In this document: positions 36,680 through 45,927 of the stretch, piece after piece
Numbering within the stretch: the stretch's first letter is position 1
Layout: the number at the start of each line of letters is the position of its first letter
Assembly: GCF_014230305.1 (NCBI RefSeq)
Contig: NZ_JACLAU010000011.1
Span: 35,078 to 99,077 of the forward strand
Length of the DNA: 64,000 bases
Source: Novosphingobium aerophilum
Lineage (GTDB): Bacteria > Pseudomonadota > Alphaproteobacteria > Sphingomonadales > Sphingomonadaceae
Direction: 5' to 3'
Position numbers and translations under genes: made by a program
The notes under the pieces: model-generated
What the model was told of the DNA's origin: nothing
The model's database searches: none
The model's input: the letters and a program-made list of their open reading frames with translations, nothing else

Positions 36680-36814
36680 GTCATGCTGAACTTGTTTCAG
36701 CATCCATGCCGCCTTAGCTTCAGGTCTTGAAATCGCGCGCGTCGCTGCCGTCAGCTTCCCCCTGCTGGAACCGTGCCCCGTGCGAAATGGATGCTGAAAC
36801 AAGTTCAGCATGAC
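36680..36814. repeat. Intergenic hairpin repeat with perfect 27-base arms
   Basis: GTCATGCTGAACTTGTTTCA(GCATCCA) is matched exactly by (TGGATGC)TGAAACAAGTTCAGCATGAC about 80 bases later. It is a variant of the 477 and 33115 repeats with G for C in the core. It lies between the convergent gltX and ung. Confidence 0.88.
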
Positions 36815-36858
36815 GAAGCTGGTTATGTCGTGAAGGCAGCCTTGCGGCCACAGCCCTT

Positions 36859-37539
36859 TCACACCCGCCAGTCGATCGCCCCGCGCCCCTGGGCCTCGAG
36901 GAAGGCGTTGGCCTGGCTGAAGTGGCGACAGCCGAGGAACCCGGCATGGGCCGAGAGCGGGCTGGGATGTGGCGCGGTGAGCACCAGGTGGTGGCTCTGC
37001 GCCAGGCCGGGGACGGCCAACGCCTTCTTCTTCGCATGGCTGCCCCACAGCAGGAACACACAGGGCTGCGGCTTGGCCGCGACCGCGGCCACCGCGGCAT
37101 CGGTGATCGCCTCCCATCCCTTGCCGGCGTGCGATCCGGCCTGGCCGTCCTCCACGGTCAGGGCATTGTTGAGCAGCAGCACCCCCTGCCGCGCCCAGGC
37201 TTCCAGGTTGCCGTGAGCGGGGCGCGGCAGGCCCAGATCGCTTTCCAGCTCCTTGTAGATGTTGACCAGGCTGGGCGGCACCCTGACCCCGCGCTGGACC
37301 GAGAAGCACAGCCCGTGCGCCTGCCCCGGACCGTGATAGGGGTCCTGCCCCAGGATCACCACCTTGACCGCGTCGAGCGGGGTCAGCTCCAGCGCGGCCA
37401 GGCGGGTCCCGCGCGGTGGATAGATGCGCTTGCCCGCCGCTTCCTCGGCCTGGAGGAACCCGCCGAGCTGGCGCGCCTGCGGCGTGCCCAGCGCCGGGGC
37501 CAGCGCGTCTCGCCATGAAGGGGGAACCGACTGCAGCAT
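36859..37539 (-). CDS. ung: Uracil-DNA glycosylase, family 1
   Basis: A 226-residue enzyme started at the ATG whose first base is 37539; the longer open frame overlaps the divergent rnd gene and lacks conserved content. It removes uracil from DNA in base-excision repair. Family 1 motifs are complete: [18 protein letters not shown] (catalytic Asp), [13 protein letters not shown] (Asn pocket) and [13 protein letters not shown] (catalytic His and minor-groove loop). Confidence 0.96.
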   Translation of the reverse strand: MLQSVPPSWRDALAPALGTPQARQLGGFLQAEEAAGKRIYPPRGTRLAALELTPLDAVKVVILGQDPYHGPGQAHGLCFSVQRGVRVPPSLVNIYKELESDLGLPRPAHGNLEAWARQGVLLLNNALTVEDGQAGSHAGKGWEAITDAAVAAVAAKPQPCVFLLWGSHAKKKALAVPGLAQSHHLVLTAPHPSPLSAHAGFLGCRHFSQANAFLEAQGRGAIDWRV

Positions 37540-37603
37540 CGCGGCCTCACATGCCTTATAGGGGGCTTCCGCTGGCCCCGCATTGCGCCTAAGCACGGCG
37601 GTC

Positions 37604-38221
37604 ATGGCTGTCCATCTCCACGAAGAAGATCTCCCCCAGGGCGTGCTTGCCCCGGGGCCCATCGCCGTCGACACCGAAACCATGGGGCTGATCACCCCGC
37701 GCGACCGGCTTTGCGTCGTGCAGATTTCCGACGGCGGCCCCGACGAGCACCTGGTGCGGTTCAAGCCCGGCTCCGACTATGCCGCACCCAACCTGCGCGC
37801 GGTGCTGGCCGATCCGGCGCGTTTGAAGCTGTTCCACTTCGCCCGGTTCGACCTGGCCGCGATCGAGCACTACCTGGGCGTCACCGCCGCGCCGGTGTTC
37901 TGCACCAAGATCGCCAGCAAGCTGGTGCGCACCTACACCGACCGGCACGGCCTGAAGGAGCTGGTGCGGGAGCTGCTGGGCAAGGAAATCTCCAAGCAGC
38001 AGCAATCGAGCGACTGGGGCGGCCCGGTGCTGAGCGAGGCGCAGCAGGACTATGCCGCGTCGGACGTGCGCTATCTGCACGCCATGCACACGATCTTCGT
38101 CGAGCGGCTGGCGCGCGAGGGGCGGACCGAGCTGGCCCAGGCCTGCTTCGATTTCCTGCCGGTGCGCGCCCGGCTCGACCTGGCCGGGTGGGCGGAAAAG
38201 GACATTTTCAGCCACGAATAG
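37604..38221 (+). CDS. rnd: Ribonuclease D family 3'-5' exonuclease
   Basis: A 205-residue DEDD exonuclease from the ATG at 37604. Exo I is AVDTETMGL, Exo II is [17 protein letters not shown] and Exo III is [14 protein letters not shown] (Asp, Tyr). It lacks the C-terminal HRDC domains of E. coli RNase D and corresponds to the short form common in alphaproteobacteria. It would trim stable RNA 3' ends. lptC starts 29 bases downstream, so rnd-lptC-lptA is probably one transcription unit. Confidence 0.93.
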   Translation: MAVHLHEEDLPQGVLAPGPIAVDTETMGLITPRDRLCVVQISDGGPDEHLVRFKPGSDYAAPNLRAVLADPARLKLFHFARFDLAAIEHYLGVTAAPVFCTKIASKLVRTYTDRHGLKELVRELLGKEISKQQQSSDWGGPVLSEAQQDYAASDVRYLHAMHTIFVERLAREGRTELAQACFDFLPVRARLDLAGWAEKDIFSHE

Positions 38222-38250
38222 CGGCTGGACCAGCCCATGACCGAGATCGC

Positions 38251-38895
38251 ATGACGGATCAGGCCGACATCATCCGCAATCGCCGCCGGCTCTTCGCGAT
38301 GCCGGGCGGGTCGCATGACCGGCTGGTGGCGTTCCTGGCCCGGTTCCTGCCGGCCGGGATCGGTGCGGTGGTGGCGGTGATGGTCATCGCCCCGCTGTTT
38401 CCGCGCGGCGAGGTGAGCTTCCTGCTGGATCGCAACAAGGTGGCGCTGACCACCGAACGGCTGCGCGTGGAACAGGCGATGTACCGCGGCGAGGACCAGC
38501 GCGGACGGCCCTTCTCGGTCACCGCGGGCAAGGCCGTGCAGCATTCCAACGCGGTGCCCGTGGTGCAGATGAATGACCTGTCGGCGCGGATCCTGCTGAA
38601 GGACGGCCCGGCCGAGCTCAAGGCCGGATCGGCCCGCTATGACGTCCGGGCCAATGCCCTGGACGTGGCCGGACCGATCGATTTCCGCGCCGCCGACGGC
38701 TATCGCATGACCACCAGCAACGTGCAGATCGATCTCAAGGCCCAGCAGGTCACCGGCACCGGCGGGGTGGCCGGGGCCGTGCCGAGCGGCACCTTCAGCG
38801 CCGACCGGATCGAGGCCGACCTGGACGAACGGGTGGTCGCGCTGAAGGGGCGGGCGCACCTGCGCATGCAGGGTACCCCCGGCGGGGGACGGTGA
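38251..38895 (+). CDS. lptC: LPS export protein LptC
   Basis: A 214-residue protein. A cytoplasmic start (MTDQADIIRNRRRLFAMPGG) and a single inner-membrane helix near 30-50 (AGIGAVVAVMVIAPLF) are followed by a periplasmic beta-jellyroll of LptC/OstA type (AELKAGSARYDVRANAL, NVQIDLKAQQVTGTGGV, GTFSADRIEADLDERVVAL). It passes lipopolysaccharide from LptBFG to LptA. Position next to lptA and weak sequence resemblance agree. Confidence 0.88.
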   Translation: MTDQADIIRNRRRLFAMPGGSHDRLVAFLARFLPAGIGAVVAVMVIAPLFPRGEVSFLLDRNKVALTTERLRVEQAMYRGEDQRGRPFSVTAGKAVQHSNAVPVVQMNDLSARILLKDGPAELKAGSARYDVRANALDVAGPIDFRAADGYRMTTSNVQIDLKAQQVTGTGGVAGAVPSGTFSADRIEADLDERVVALKGRAHLRMQGTPGGGR

Positions 38896-38954
38896 TGGCG
38901 CCGGCACGGAAAAAGCCGTTCCCACTTGGCGCGGCCTTGGTCTAGAAGGCCGTC

Positions 38955-39518
38955 ATGCCCGACCTGCCGTCCGCATCCGCCGTGCCGCTGCTCCGCCGCC
39001 TCCCAATTGGACTGGCCATCGCCCTGCTCGTCCTCGGCGCGCCGTCGGGGCGCGAAGCCGGTGCCCAGTCGCTCAGCGGGTTCAACAGCAATGCCCCGGT
39101 CGACTATGCGGCCGACAGCATCGTGCTGCAGGACAAGCAGAACCGCGTCATCCTGGCCGGCAATGTCGACATCACCCAGGGCGATCTCAAGCTGCGCGCG
39201 GCGCGCACCACGGTGGCCTATACCGACAACGGCGGAGTCAAGATCCAGCGGATCGACGCGACCGGCGGCGTCACGGTGTCGCGCGGCGGCCAGACCGCCC
39301 GTGGCGACGTGGGCGTCTATGACTTCAACCGCCGGGTAATCACCCTGGCCGGGAACGTCTCGCTCAATCGCGGGGCGGACACACTCAAGGGCGGGCGGCT
39401 GGTGATCGACCTCAACACCGGCCTGGCCAGCGTCGACGGGCGCGGCACGGCCCAGCCCGGCAGCCCTAACCCCGGCGGCCGGGTGAGCGGCAGCTTCAGC
39501 GTCCCCAAGAAGAACTGA
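38955..39518 (+). CDS. lptA: Periplasmic LPS-bridge protein LptA
   Basis: A 187-residue OstA-domain protein with a signal peptide (cleavage near AGA-QS) and repeating beta strands: VDYAADSIVLQDKQNRVILA, NVDITQGDLKLRAARTTVAY, TDNGGVKIQRIDATGGV, GNVSLNRGADTLKGGRLVID. It forms the periplasmic bridge carrying LPS to LptD. AGAAGG precedes the ATG. In many proteobacteria lptB follows immediately; here a MITE-like element and the opposite-strand prpE follow instead. Confidence 0.92.
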   Translation: MPDLPSASAVPLLRRLPIGLAIALLVLGAPSGREAGAQSLSGFNSNAPVDYAADSIVLQDKQNRVILAGNVDITQGDLKLRAARTTVAYTDNGGVKIQRIDATGGVTVSRGGQTARGDVGVYDFNRRVITLAGNVSLNRGADTLKGGRLVIDLNTGLASVDGRGTAQPGSPNPGGRVSGSFSVPKKN

Positions 39519-39565
39519 GCGCAGGCAGCCGCCAGAGAAAGCCGCCGCGCGCGGGACGGAGCCCC
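39519..39565. other. Gap between lptA and the MITE
   Basis: Short GC-rich spacer, nothing recognised; no clear lptA terminator precedes the element. Confidence 0.4.
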
Positions 39566-39836
39566 CTAGGTCGTAAACTCATAAACAGCGCCATCGAGGC
39601 GCCCAAATGGCGAACAGATCGGGCTAAGCCGCCCGCAGGGAAGGCTGCTTGCCTTTCCAAGGGCGGATTTGGCCGAGATGGAAGGCATTTGGGCGTCCCG
39701 CAGGGATTTGCCCAGAAAGGCCCATCGCCGCGTTGGATAGGCTTGAAATAGAACCACTATTCCTGCGCCTATCCGCCTTGCGCTGGGCCTTTCTGCCTCA
39801 AACCTCGATGGCGCTGTTTATGCGTTTACGGCCTAG
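39566..39836. mobile_element. MITE-like element with CTAG flanks (IS5-type ends)
   Basis: 271 bases including flanks. The left end reads CTAG-GTC then GTAAACTCATAAACAGCGCC; the right end, read inward on the other strand, is CTAG-GCC then GTAAACGCATAAACAGCGCC. The roughly 30-base terminal inverted repeats differ at two positions, and the flanking CTAG fits the YTAR target duplication of IS5-group elements. No transposase frame is present, so it is non-autonomous. The right CTAG contains the stop codon of prpE on the minus strand. Confidence 0.82.
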
Positions 39837-41713
39837 ACCTTCTCCCCGAAAACCACCGCGCGCAGCATGGCGGGCACCGCCGGGTCGTCGATCGTCGGCG
39901 GGGTCGGGGCCTCCTCGCCGTTGACGATCTTGCGCAGCAGGTTGCGCAGGATCTTGCCCGAGCGGGTCTTGGGCAGCTGCGGCACGACGAAGGCGGTCTT
40001 CAGCGCGGCAACCGCCCCCAGTTCCCCCCGCACCGCGGCGATCACCCGGGCGGACAGCGTGGCATCGGCCTCGGCCCCGGCGCGCGGGACGACGAAGGCG
40101 ATCGGGATCATCCCCTTCAGCGCATCGTCCGCGCCGATCACCGCACCTTCGGCCACGCCATCCACCGTGGCGACGATCTGTTCCATCTGCCCGGTGGAGA
40201 GGCGGTGCCCGGCGACGTTGATGATATCGTCGGTGCGGCCCATGATGTGCAGGAAGCCGTCGGCATCGAAGAACCCGGCGTCGCCGGTCTCGTACCAGCC
40301 GGGAAAGGCGGCGAAGTTCTTCGCGTAGCCGGCAGGATTGTTCCACAGCGTGCGGAACGCGCCCGGCGGCAAGGGCGCCTTGATCGCCACGGCGCCACTC
40401 TGCCCGGTGGGGACCGGCTGGCCGCTTTCGTCGAGGATCGCGAAGGCATAGCCCGGCACGGGAAAGCCCGCCGAGCCGCGCCGCCGGCGCAGATCGCCCA
40501 GCGCCACGCAGGAGGCGACGCCCGGCCAGCCGAGTTCGGTCTGCCACCAGTGATCGATCACCGGCAGCCCGGTCCTGGCCTCGGCCCAGGCGATCGTCTC
40601 GGGATCGGCGCGCTCGCCGGCCAGGAAGATCGCCTGGCACGGCCCGGTGCCGATCTCGGCCAGGAAGCGCGCGTCCGGGTCCTCCTTGCGCACGGCGCGG
40701 ATCGCGGTCGGCGCGGTGAAGAAGGCCTTCACGCCATGCCGCGCGATGACGCGCCAGAAGGTTCCGGGATCGGGGGTGCCCACCGGCTTGCCCTCGAACA
40801 GCACCGTGGTCGCGCCAACCAGCAGCGGGGCATAGACGATGTAGCTGTGGCCCACGACCCAGCCCACGTCCGAGGCGGCCCAGAACACGTCGCCCGCGCC
40901 GACGCCATAGATGTTCGCCATCGACCAGGCGAGCGCCACGGCATGCCCGCCGTTTTCGCGGACCACGCCCTTGGGCGTGCCGGTCGTGCCCGAGGTATAG
41001 AGGATGTAGAGCGGATCGGCTGCGGCCAGCTCGGCCGCCGGGGGCACCGGATCGCCCGCGGCAGCGGCGTGCAGCGTCATCCAGTCGTGATCGCGCGGGC
41101 CGGTCAGCTCGGCCGCCAGCCGTTCGCGCTGGTAGACCACCACGTGATCGACCGCATGCCGGGCCAGGGTCAACGCCTCGTCGACCAGCGGCTTGTAGGC
41201 GATCGTGCGCGATCCCTCGATCCCGCAGGATGCGGTCAGCACGGCCTTGGGCGTGGCGTCGTCAATCCGCTTGGCCAGTTCCAGCGGAGCGAAGCCGCCG
41301 AACACCACCGAATGGACCGCCCCGAGCCGCGCGCAGGCGAGCATGGCGAAGACCGTGGGCGGGATCATCGGCATGTACAGCACCACCCGGTCGCCCTGGC
41401 CGACCCCCAGCCGCGCCAGCATCGCCGCGACCCGGCCCACCTCGCCCTGCAACTCGGCATAGGTGTAGCGGGCAACCGTATCGGTGACCGGGCTGTCATA
41501 GATCAGCGCCAGGGCCTCACCCCGCCCCGTCGCGACGTGACGATCGATGCAGTTGTAGGCCGTGTTGAGCCTGCCGCCGGGAAACCAGCCGTCCTGCTCG
41601 CGATAAGCCGCCTGCGGCGCATCGATCCAGTCGATCGCCCCGGCCGCTGTGGACCAGAAGCCCTGCGGATCGTCGATGCTCGCCTGCCAGGCGCGGGTAT
41701 AGGCCTCGCTCAT
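39833..41713 (-). CDS. prpE: Propionyl-CoA synthetase (acetyl-CoA synthetase family)
   Basis: A 626-residue ANL-superfamily ligase making acyl-CoA through an acyl-adenylate. It has the P-loop LYILYTSGTTGTPKGVV, VIDHWWQTE in the acyl pocket, YETGDAGF, GRTDDIINVAGHRLST at the hinge, and the catalytic Lys in [16 protein letters not shown]. The overall pattern fits PrpE better than Acs, and a true acs lies at 46010. The stop TAG is within the CTAG flank of the MITE, so the C-terminal end abuts the insertion exactly. Substrate specificity is inferred. Confidence 0.85.
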   Translation of the reverse strand: MSEAYTRAWQASIDDPQGFWSTAAGAIDWIDAPQAAYREQDGWFPGGRLNTAYNCIDRHVATGRGEALALIYDSPVTDTVARYTYAELQGEVGRVAAMLARLGVGQGDRVVLYMPMIPPTVFAMLACARLGAVHSVVFGGFAPLELAKRIDDATPKAVLTASCGIEGSRTIAYKPLVDEALTLARHAVDHVVVYQRERLAAELTGPRDHDWMTLHAAAAGDPVPPAAELAAADPLYILYTSGTTGTPKGVVRENGGHAVALAWSMANIYGVGAGDVFWAASDVGWVVGHSYIVYAPLLVGATTVLFEGKPVGTPDPGTFWRVIARHGVKAFFTAPTAIRAVRKEDPDARFLAEIGTGPCQAIFLAGERADPETIAWAEARTGLPVIDHWWQTELGWPGVASCVALGDLRRRRGSAGFPVPGYAFAILDESGQPVPTGQSGAVAIKAPLPPGAFRTLWNNPAGYAKNFAAFPGWYETGDAGFFDADGFLHIMGRTDDIINVAGHRLSTGQMEQIVATVDGVAEGAVIGADDALKGMIPIAFVVPRAGAEADATLSARVIAAVRGELGAVAALKTAFVVPQLPKTRSGKILRNLLRKIVNGEEAPTPPTIDDPAVPAMLRAVVFGEKV

Positions 41714-41776
41714 GGGTCCCCTCCGGTGCAGCAGCGGTCGCCGGCGCGACTCCGTCCGCGCCGGCGACTCTGCGCC

Positions 41777-42295
41777 TCAGCGGAAGGTCTTCGCAAGGAC
41801 GACCAAAGTCGGATCCCCCTCGAAGGCCTCGGGAACGAAGCCCTCGTCGCGTTCCACCTCGATCGCGGCGTGGTTGTCGCGGCTTTCGATCGCGATGACC
41901 CGGCGCACGCCGCGGCGCTGGGCCTCGGCGGTGAGGTGGTCGAGCATGGCCCAGCCGATCCCCTCGCCCTTGCGATCCCCGCGGACCGAGACGGCGACCT
42001 CGCCGGTGTCGAGCGCGTTGTCGCAGGCGAGCAGCGCCGAGGCGACCAGCGCCCCACTGGCCTGGTCGAAGGCGAGGTAGCTTTCCGAGCGGAAATGGTC
42101 GGCGTGGATCAGCGGCTCGAGCTGGTCGTGGCTGACATGGGCCGCGGCGGCGAAGAAGCGGAAGCGGCGGTCCTCATCACTCACCGCGTCGAAGAAGGCG
42201 ACCAGCGCGGGCTCGTCGGCCGCGGTCGCGGGACGGACGGTCAGGACCACGCCGGTGCGGGTGGTCAGCTTGGTGAGGGTTTCGAGATCGCTCAT
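41777..42295 (-). CDS. GNAT family N-acetyltransferase
   Basis: A 172-residue acetyltransferase. Motif A (acetyl-CoA pyrophosphate loop) is degenerate but recognisable at VSVRGDRKGEGIGWAMLDHL, and IAIESRDNHAAIEVERDEGF is the usual motif B. The N-terminus VLTVRPATAADEPALVAFF is typical. The acceptor is unknown. Lying between prpE and the MHS transporter genes, it may acetylate a catalytic Lys of the acyl-CoA synthetases as Pat-type enzymes do; this is inference from position only. Confidence 0.85.
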   Translation of the reverse strand: MSDLETLTKLTTRTGVVLTVRPATAADEPALVAFFDAVSDEDRRFRFFAAAAHVSHDQLEPLIHADHFRSESYLAFDQASGALVASALLACDNALDTGEVAVSVRGDRKGEGIGWAMLDHLTAEAQRRGVRRVIAIESRDNHAAIEVERDEGFVPEAFEGDPTLVVLAKTFR

Positions 42296-42394
42296 CGGAA
42301 GTCTCCATCAGGGGGGTGACTTCGCATGTGCAGCAAAAATCGCTGTGTTGCCTTGATCGAGAGCAAGAAGCCGGCGAATTGCAGCGGTCCAATG

Positions 42395-42425
42395 AAAAGC
42401 CCCTCCCCTGGCGGGGAGGGGCTTT
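42395..42425. terminator. Bidirectional terminator after the MHS transporter gene
   Basis: AAAAGCCCCTCCCC-TGGC-GGGGAGGGGCTTT, with A-run and T-run on the two sides; on the minus strand it ends the porin-MHS operon. Confidence 0.8.
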
Positions 42426-42447
42426 CTGCCGCACCGGGCGGTCCCGG

Positions 42448-44211
42448 TCAGCCGTCGATGCTGCGCTTGTAGGTTTCGGGCAGGAAGAACAGCCCGATCA
42501 CCAGGGTCGCGGCGGCGACCACCACCGGATACCAGAACCCGTGGTAGATGTTGCCGTTGGCCGCCACCATGGCGAAGCCGATCGCCGGCAGCAGTCCGCC
42601 CAGCCAGCCGTTGCCGATGTGGTAGGGCAGCGACATCGACGAGTAGCGGATGCGGCTGGGGAACAGTTCCACCAGCATGGCGGCGATCGGGCCGTAGACC
42701 ATGGTCACCAGCAGGACGAGGTACCACAGCAGGGCGATCACCAGCGGCTTGTTGATCTGCGCCGGATCGGCCTTGGTCGGATAGCCGACCTTGGCGAGCT
42801 CGCCCACGACGGCCTCCTTGGCCTCGACCGCGGGCTTGCCGCCCTCGGCCGGCTTGGCCTTGACCGCCGGAGCGCCGACGACCCTGGCGGTGAAGGCGGC
42901 GATCGCCTTCTTCTTGTCATCGCCCGTGACCTTGGCCGGATCGGGCGCGACCACGGTGGTCGAACCGATCGTGATCGCGGCGATCGTCCCCGCCGGGGCG
43001 GCGACGTTCTCGTAATTGATCCCGGCCTTGGCGAGGGCGTTCTTGACGATGTCGCAGCTGGTCGTGTCGAACTTGTTGGCGCCGACCGGATCGAACTGCG
43101 ACGAGCATTCGGCCGGATCGGCGGTGACGGTGACCGGGGCCGTCGCCAGCGCATGCGCCAGCGCCGGATTGGCCGCCTTGGTCAGGGCGTGGAAGGTGGG
43201 GAACAGGGTCACCGCGGCGAGCGCGCAGCCCGCCATGATGATCGGCTTGCGCCCGATCTTGTCCGACAGCGCGCCGAACACCAGGAAGAAGGGGGTGGCG
43301 AGCAGCAGCGCGACGATGATCAGGCTGTTGGCGGTCAGGCCATCGACCTTCAGCATCTTTTCCAGGAAGAACATCGCGTAGAGCTGGCCGGTGTACCAGA
43401 CCACCGCCTGCCCGGCGATCGCGCCGAAGAAGGCGATAAGCACGATCTTCAGGTTCTTCCATTCGCCGAAGGCCTCGGTCAGCGGCGCCTTGGATTGGGT
43501 GCCTTCCGCCTTCATCTTCTGGAACACGGGGCTTTCGTGCAGCTTCAGGCGCAGCCACAGCCCGATCGCCAGGAACACTCCCGAGATCAGGTAGGGAATG
43601 CGCCAGCCCCATTCCTTGAACGCGTCCTCGCCCACGCCGGTGACCGGCGAGCGGACGGTGATGACGATCAGCAGCGCCATGGCCAGACCCGCCGTGGCGG
43701 TGATCTGGATCCAACTGGTATAGAACCCGCGCTTGTTGTCGGGGGCGTGCTCGGCCACGTAGGTCGCCGCGCCGCCGTATTCCCCGCCCAGGGCCAGGCC
43801 CTGGCACATGCGCAGCGCCACCAGCATGATCGGCGCGGCGACGCCGGCCGTCTGGTAAGTGGGCAGGCAGCCGACCAGGAAGGTGGAAAGACCCATCACC
43901 AGCAGGGTGATGATGAAGGTGTAGCGCCGCCCGAAGGTGTCACCGATCTTGCCGAAGACCAGCGCGCCGAACGGGCGGACGATGAAGCCCGCGGCGAAGA
44001 CCAGCAGCGCCATGATGAACGAGGTGGTCGGGTTCAGCCCGGTCAGGAACTTGGCTGCGATGATCGCGGTCAGCAGGCCGTAGAGATAGAAATCGTACCA
44101 CTCGAACACGGTGCCGAGCGAGGATGCGGTGATGATCAGTTTCTCGCTGTGCGTGGCCTGGTGATGGCGTGGCAAGGCGGAGAAATCGTCGGATATGTCC
44201 AGTTGCGACAT
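42448..44211 (-). CDS. MHS-family MFS transporter with an enlarged loop
   Basis: A 587-residue metabolite:H+ symporter of the MHS group. It begins EKLIITASSLGTVFEWYDFY, has the GALVFGKIGDTFGRRYTF motif and GLALGGEYGGAATYVAEHAP. An Ala/Lys-rich stretch of about 140 residues (roughly 345-483, with two Cys in AECSSQFDP and TTSCDIV) is inserted before the last four helices; most MHS carriers are about 430-450 residues. Relatives carry citrate, ketoglutarate, acetate/glycolate or osmolytes. It lies 24 bases after the DcaP-like porin gene, so the pair likely feeds one substrate across both membranes. Confidence 0.87.
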   Translation of the reverse strand: MSQLDISDDFSALPRHHQATHSEKLIITASSLGTVFEWYDFYLYGLLTAIIAAKFLTGLNPTTSFIMALLVFAAGFIVRPFGALVFGKIGDTFGRRYTFIITLLVMGLSTFLVGCLPTYQTAGVAAPIMLVALRMCQGLALGGEYGGAATYVAEHAPDNKRGFYTSWIQITATAGLAMALLIVITVRSPVTGVGEDAFKEWGWRIPYLISGVFLAIGLWLRLKLHESPVFQKMKAEGTQSKAPLTEAFGEWKNLKIVLIAFFGAIAGQAVVWYTGQLYAMFFLEKMLKVDGLTANSLIIVALLLATPFFLVFGALSDKIGRKPIIMAGCALAAVTLFPTFHALTKAANPALAHALATAPVTVTADPAECSSQFDPVGANKFDTTSCDIVKNALAKAGINYENVAAPAGTIAAITIGSTTVVAPDPAKVTGDDKKKAIAAFTARVVGAPAVKAKPAEGGKPAVEAKEAVVGELAKVGYPTKADPAQINKPLVIALLWYLVLLVTMVYGPIAAMLVELFPSRIRYSSMSLPYHIGNGWLGGLLPAIGFAMVAANGNIYHGFWYPVVVAAATLVIGLFFLPETYKRSIDG

Positions 44212-44235
44212 GGGCCCTCTCCTTTTGTGTCCTTA

Positions 44236-45759
44236 TCAGAAGCTGTATTTGGCGGCGAATTCCACCCGGTCGATCTGGCCCTTCGCCTCGCCGTTCGCGA
44301 TCGTCGCATTGACGACGGTGCGCTCACCATGGCGATACTCGATGCCGAGGTCGATGTTCTTGACCGGGGTGTAGAACAGGTTGGCGGCGGCGCTCCAGGC
44401 GCGCTTGTTGAGGCCGTTGAGCTGGGCGAAGGTCAGCCCGCTGGCATAGTGGACCGTCTGGACCGAACCCATCAGGTTGACCCGCAGATGCGGCGTGACG
44501 GCCAGGTGGGCCGAGGCCAGGGCGGCAAAGACATCGACATCGGCCAGACGGTTGGTCGCCGGGTTGTAGACCGCGTCGGGCGCGAAGTTCAGGCCGACAT
44601 AGCGGCCGATGTTGCGCCCGTAAGCGGTGATGAAGCGGATGTCGCTGGTCCGGGCGTCATTGAGGAACAGCTTGCCGCCCAGGCTGCCGCCGAGCCCCCC
44701 TGCGGTGACCCCGCTGCCCACTGCCCCCGCGCTGGCGGTGTTGTTGACCAGCGCCGTGCCGGTGCTCTCGCCGCGGACCTGGCGGACCAGCCCGGCGACC
44801 GACAGTTCGCCGCGCTGGCCGGCAAAGACGAGGCGCGCGGTGAAATCGGGCATGTGATCGGTGCCGCTTTCCATCACTGCGGCCGATCCGGCCATGGCCA
44901 GCGCGCTTTCCGGGTTCTCGATCCCGAGATGCAGCGTGACCTGCCGCGACAGCGGGGTCGAATAGCGGATCAGCGGTTCGCGGACGAAGACCGTGCCCTC
45001 GGCGCCGCCGACATAGTCGGTGCTTTCGGGCAGGGCGCCGGTGTACTGGAAGGTGGTCCAGTCCTGGCCGAAGGTGAATTTGTCGACCGTCAGGATCGCC
45101 CGGCGCAGCGCCAGGGTGTAGCCGTTGGTGGTGCGCTGCGATCCGCCCCCGGTGACGCTGGTCGAGGCACTGGGCGTGGTCTGGAAGTCGGTCTCGAGAT
45201 ACCCCTTCACCGCATGGCCGGCGACCTGCGAATCGAAGTTGAGCCACAGCCGGGTCTGCTTGGCGGTGAAGTCCTCGGTGGTGAAGCCGCGCCCGCCCGG
45301 CGTGGTCGGGATCGCCTGGGGCAGGTAGAAGTCGCGGCCGAGCGTGTTGCTGGGCACCGATCCGTTGCTGAAGTGGCTGTAGGCGGCAATCAGCTTGAGA
45401 TAGCCACCCAGCTTGAGCGTGGTGTTGCCATTGCGGAAGCCCTCGGGCTGCGGCCTGGTCTCCAGCGCGGCAAGCTTGGTGCGGGCCTCGCCGGCCTGGG
45501 CGGTGGCGGCCTGGGCCTGGGCCGCAGCCGCCTGGGCCTGGGCGGTGGCGGCGCGGGCCTCGGTGACGGCGGCCGCGGCCTGGGCCTGTTCGCCCTGGGC
45601 GGCGGCGAGCTGCGCCTGCAACTGCAGCATCTGGGCTTCCAGCTTCTCGAGCCGGGCCTCCAGCGCCTTCTCGCGCGCGGTGGCCGCCATGGCGGTGTGC
45701 GGCGCGACGAGCGCGCTGGCGGCCAGCAACGTGGCGAGCGTGGTTGTCCTGAACGTCAT
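44236..45759 (-). CDS. DcaP-like outer membrane porin
   Basis: A 507-residue outer-membrane protein. It has a signal peptide (cleavage near AMA-AT), an Ala/Gln-rich coiled coil at about 30-100 (LEARLEKLEAQMLQLQAQL and AQAQAAAAQAQAATAQ), then a beta barrel starting TTLKLGGYLKLIAAYSHF and ending with Phe (EFAAKYSF). The arrangement matches the DcaP trimeric porins for anionic compounds such as dicarboxylates. It is first in an operon with the MHS transporter and divergent from acs, suggesting uptake of a carboxylate. Confidence 0.85.
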   Translation of the reverse strand: MTFRTTTLATLLAASALVAPHTAMAATAREKALEARLEKLEAQMLQLQAQLAAAQGEQAQAAAAVTEARAATAQAQAAAAQAQAATAQAGEARTKLAALETRPQPEGFRNGNTTLKLGGYLKLIAAYSHFSNGSVPSNTLGRDFYLPQAIPTTPGGRGFTTEDFTAKQTRLWLNFDSQVAGHAVKGYLETDFQTTPSASTSVTGGGSQRTTNGYTLALRRAILTVDKFTFGQDWTTFQYTGALPESTDYVGGAEGTVFVREPLIRYSTPLSRQVTLHLGIENPESALAMAGSAAVMESGTDHMPDFTARLVFAGQRGELSVAGLVRQVRGESTGTALVNNTASAGAVGSGVTAGGLGGSLGGKLFLNDARTSDIRFITAYGRNIGRYVGLNFAPDAVYNPATNRLADVDVFAALASAHLAVTPHLRVNLMGSVQTVHYASGLTFAQLNGLNKRAWSAAANLFYTPVKNIDLGIEYRHGERTVVNATIANGEAKGQIDRVEFAAKYSF

Positions 45760-45917
45760 CGGTTCCCTCTCCGTCGTGCGGTCTTGTCGTGCGGTCTTTG
45801 GGCGCTGGGCGCCTCGGTCCTGACCCTCGTGTCCCGCTTCAGGGGCTATCAGGCGGATCGGACCGGCACAGGCACGACCATGGTAGAGGAGAGGGCGGAG
45901 GAGAGGGGTGGGGGCCT

Positions 45918-45927
45918 ACGACCTAGG
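45918..45927. promoter_or_regulatory. GACCTAGGTC palindrome in the porin-acs divergent region
   Basis: A perfect ten-base palindrome (in CTACGACCTAGGTCTTAG) sits 83 bases before acs and about 160 bases before the porin start. It is a candidate site for the NarL-type regulator encoded after acs. A 13-base tandem (GTCGTGCGGTCTT twice, 45773-45798) lies nearer the porin. Confidence 0.4.

Noticed and set aside
37540..37764. Extended N-terminus of uracil-DNA glycosylase
   Set aside because: It overlaps the divergent rnd coding sequence and lacks family similarity.
39570..39832. Transposase gene inside the CTAG-flanked element
   Set aside because: The longest frames are under 95 codons, lack DDE motifs and cross the element ends.
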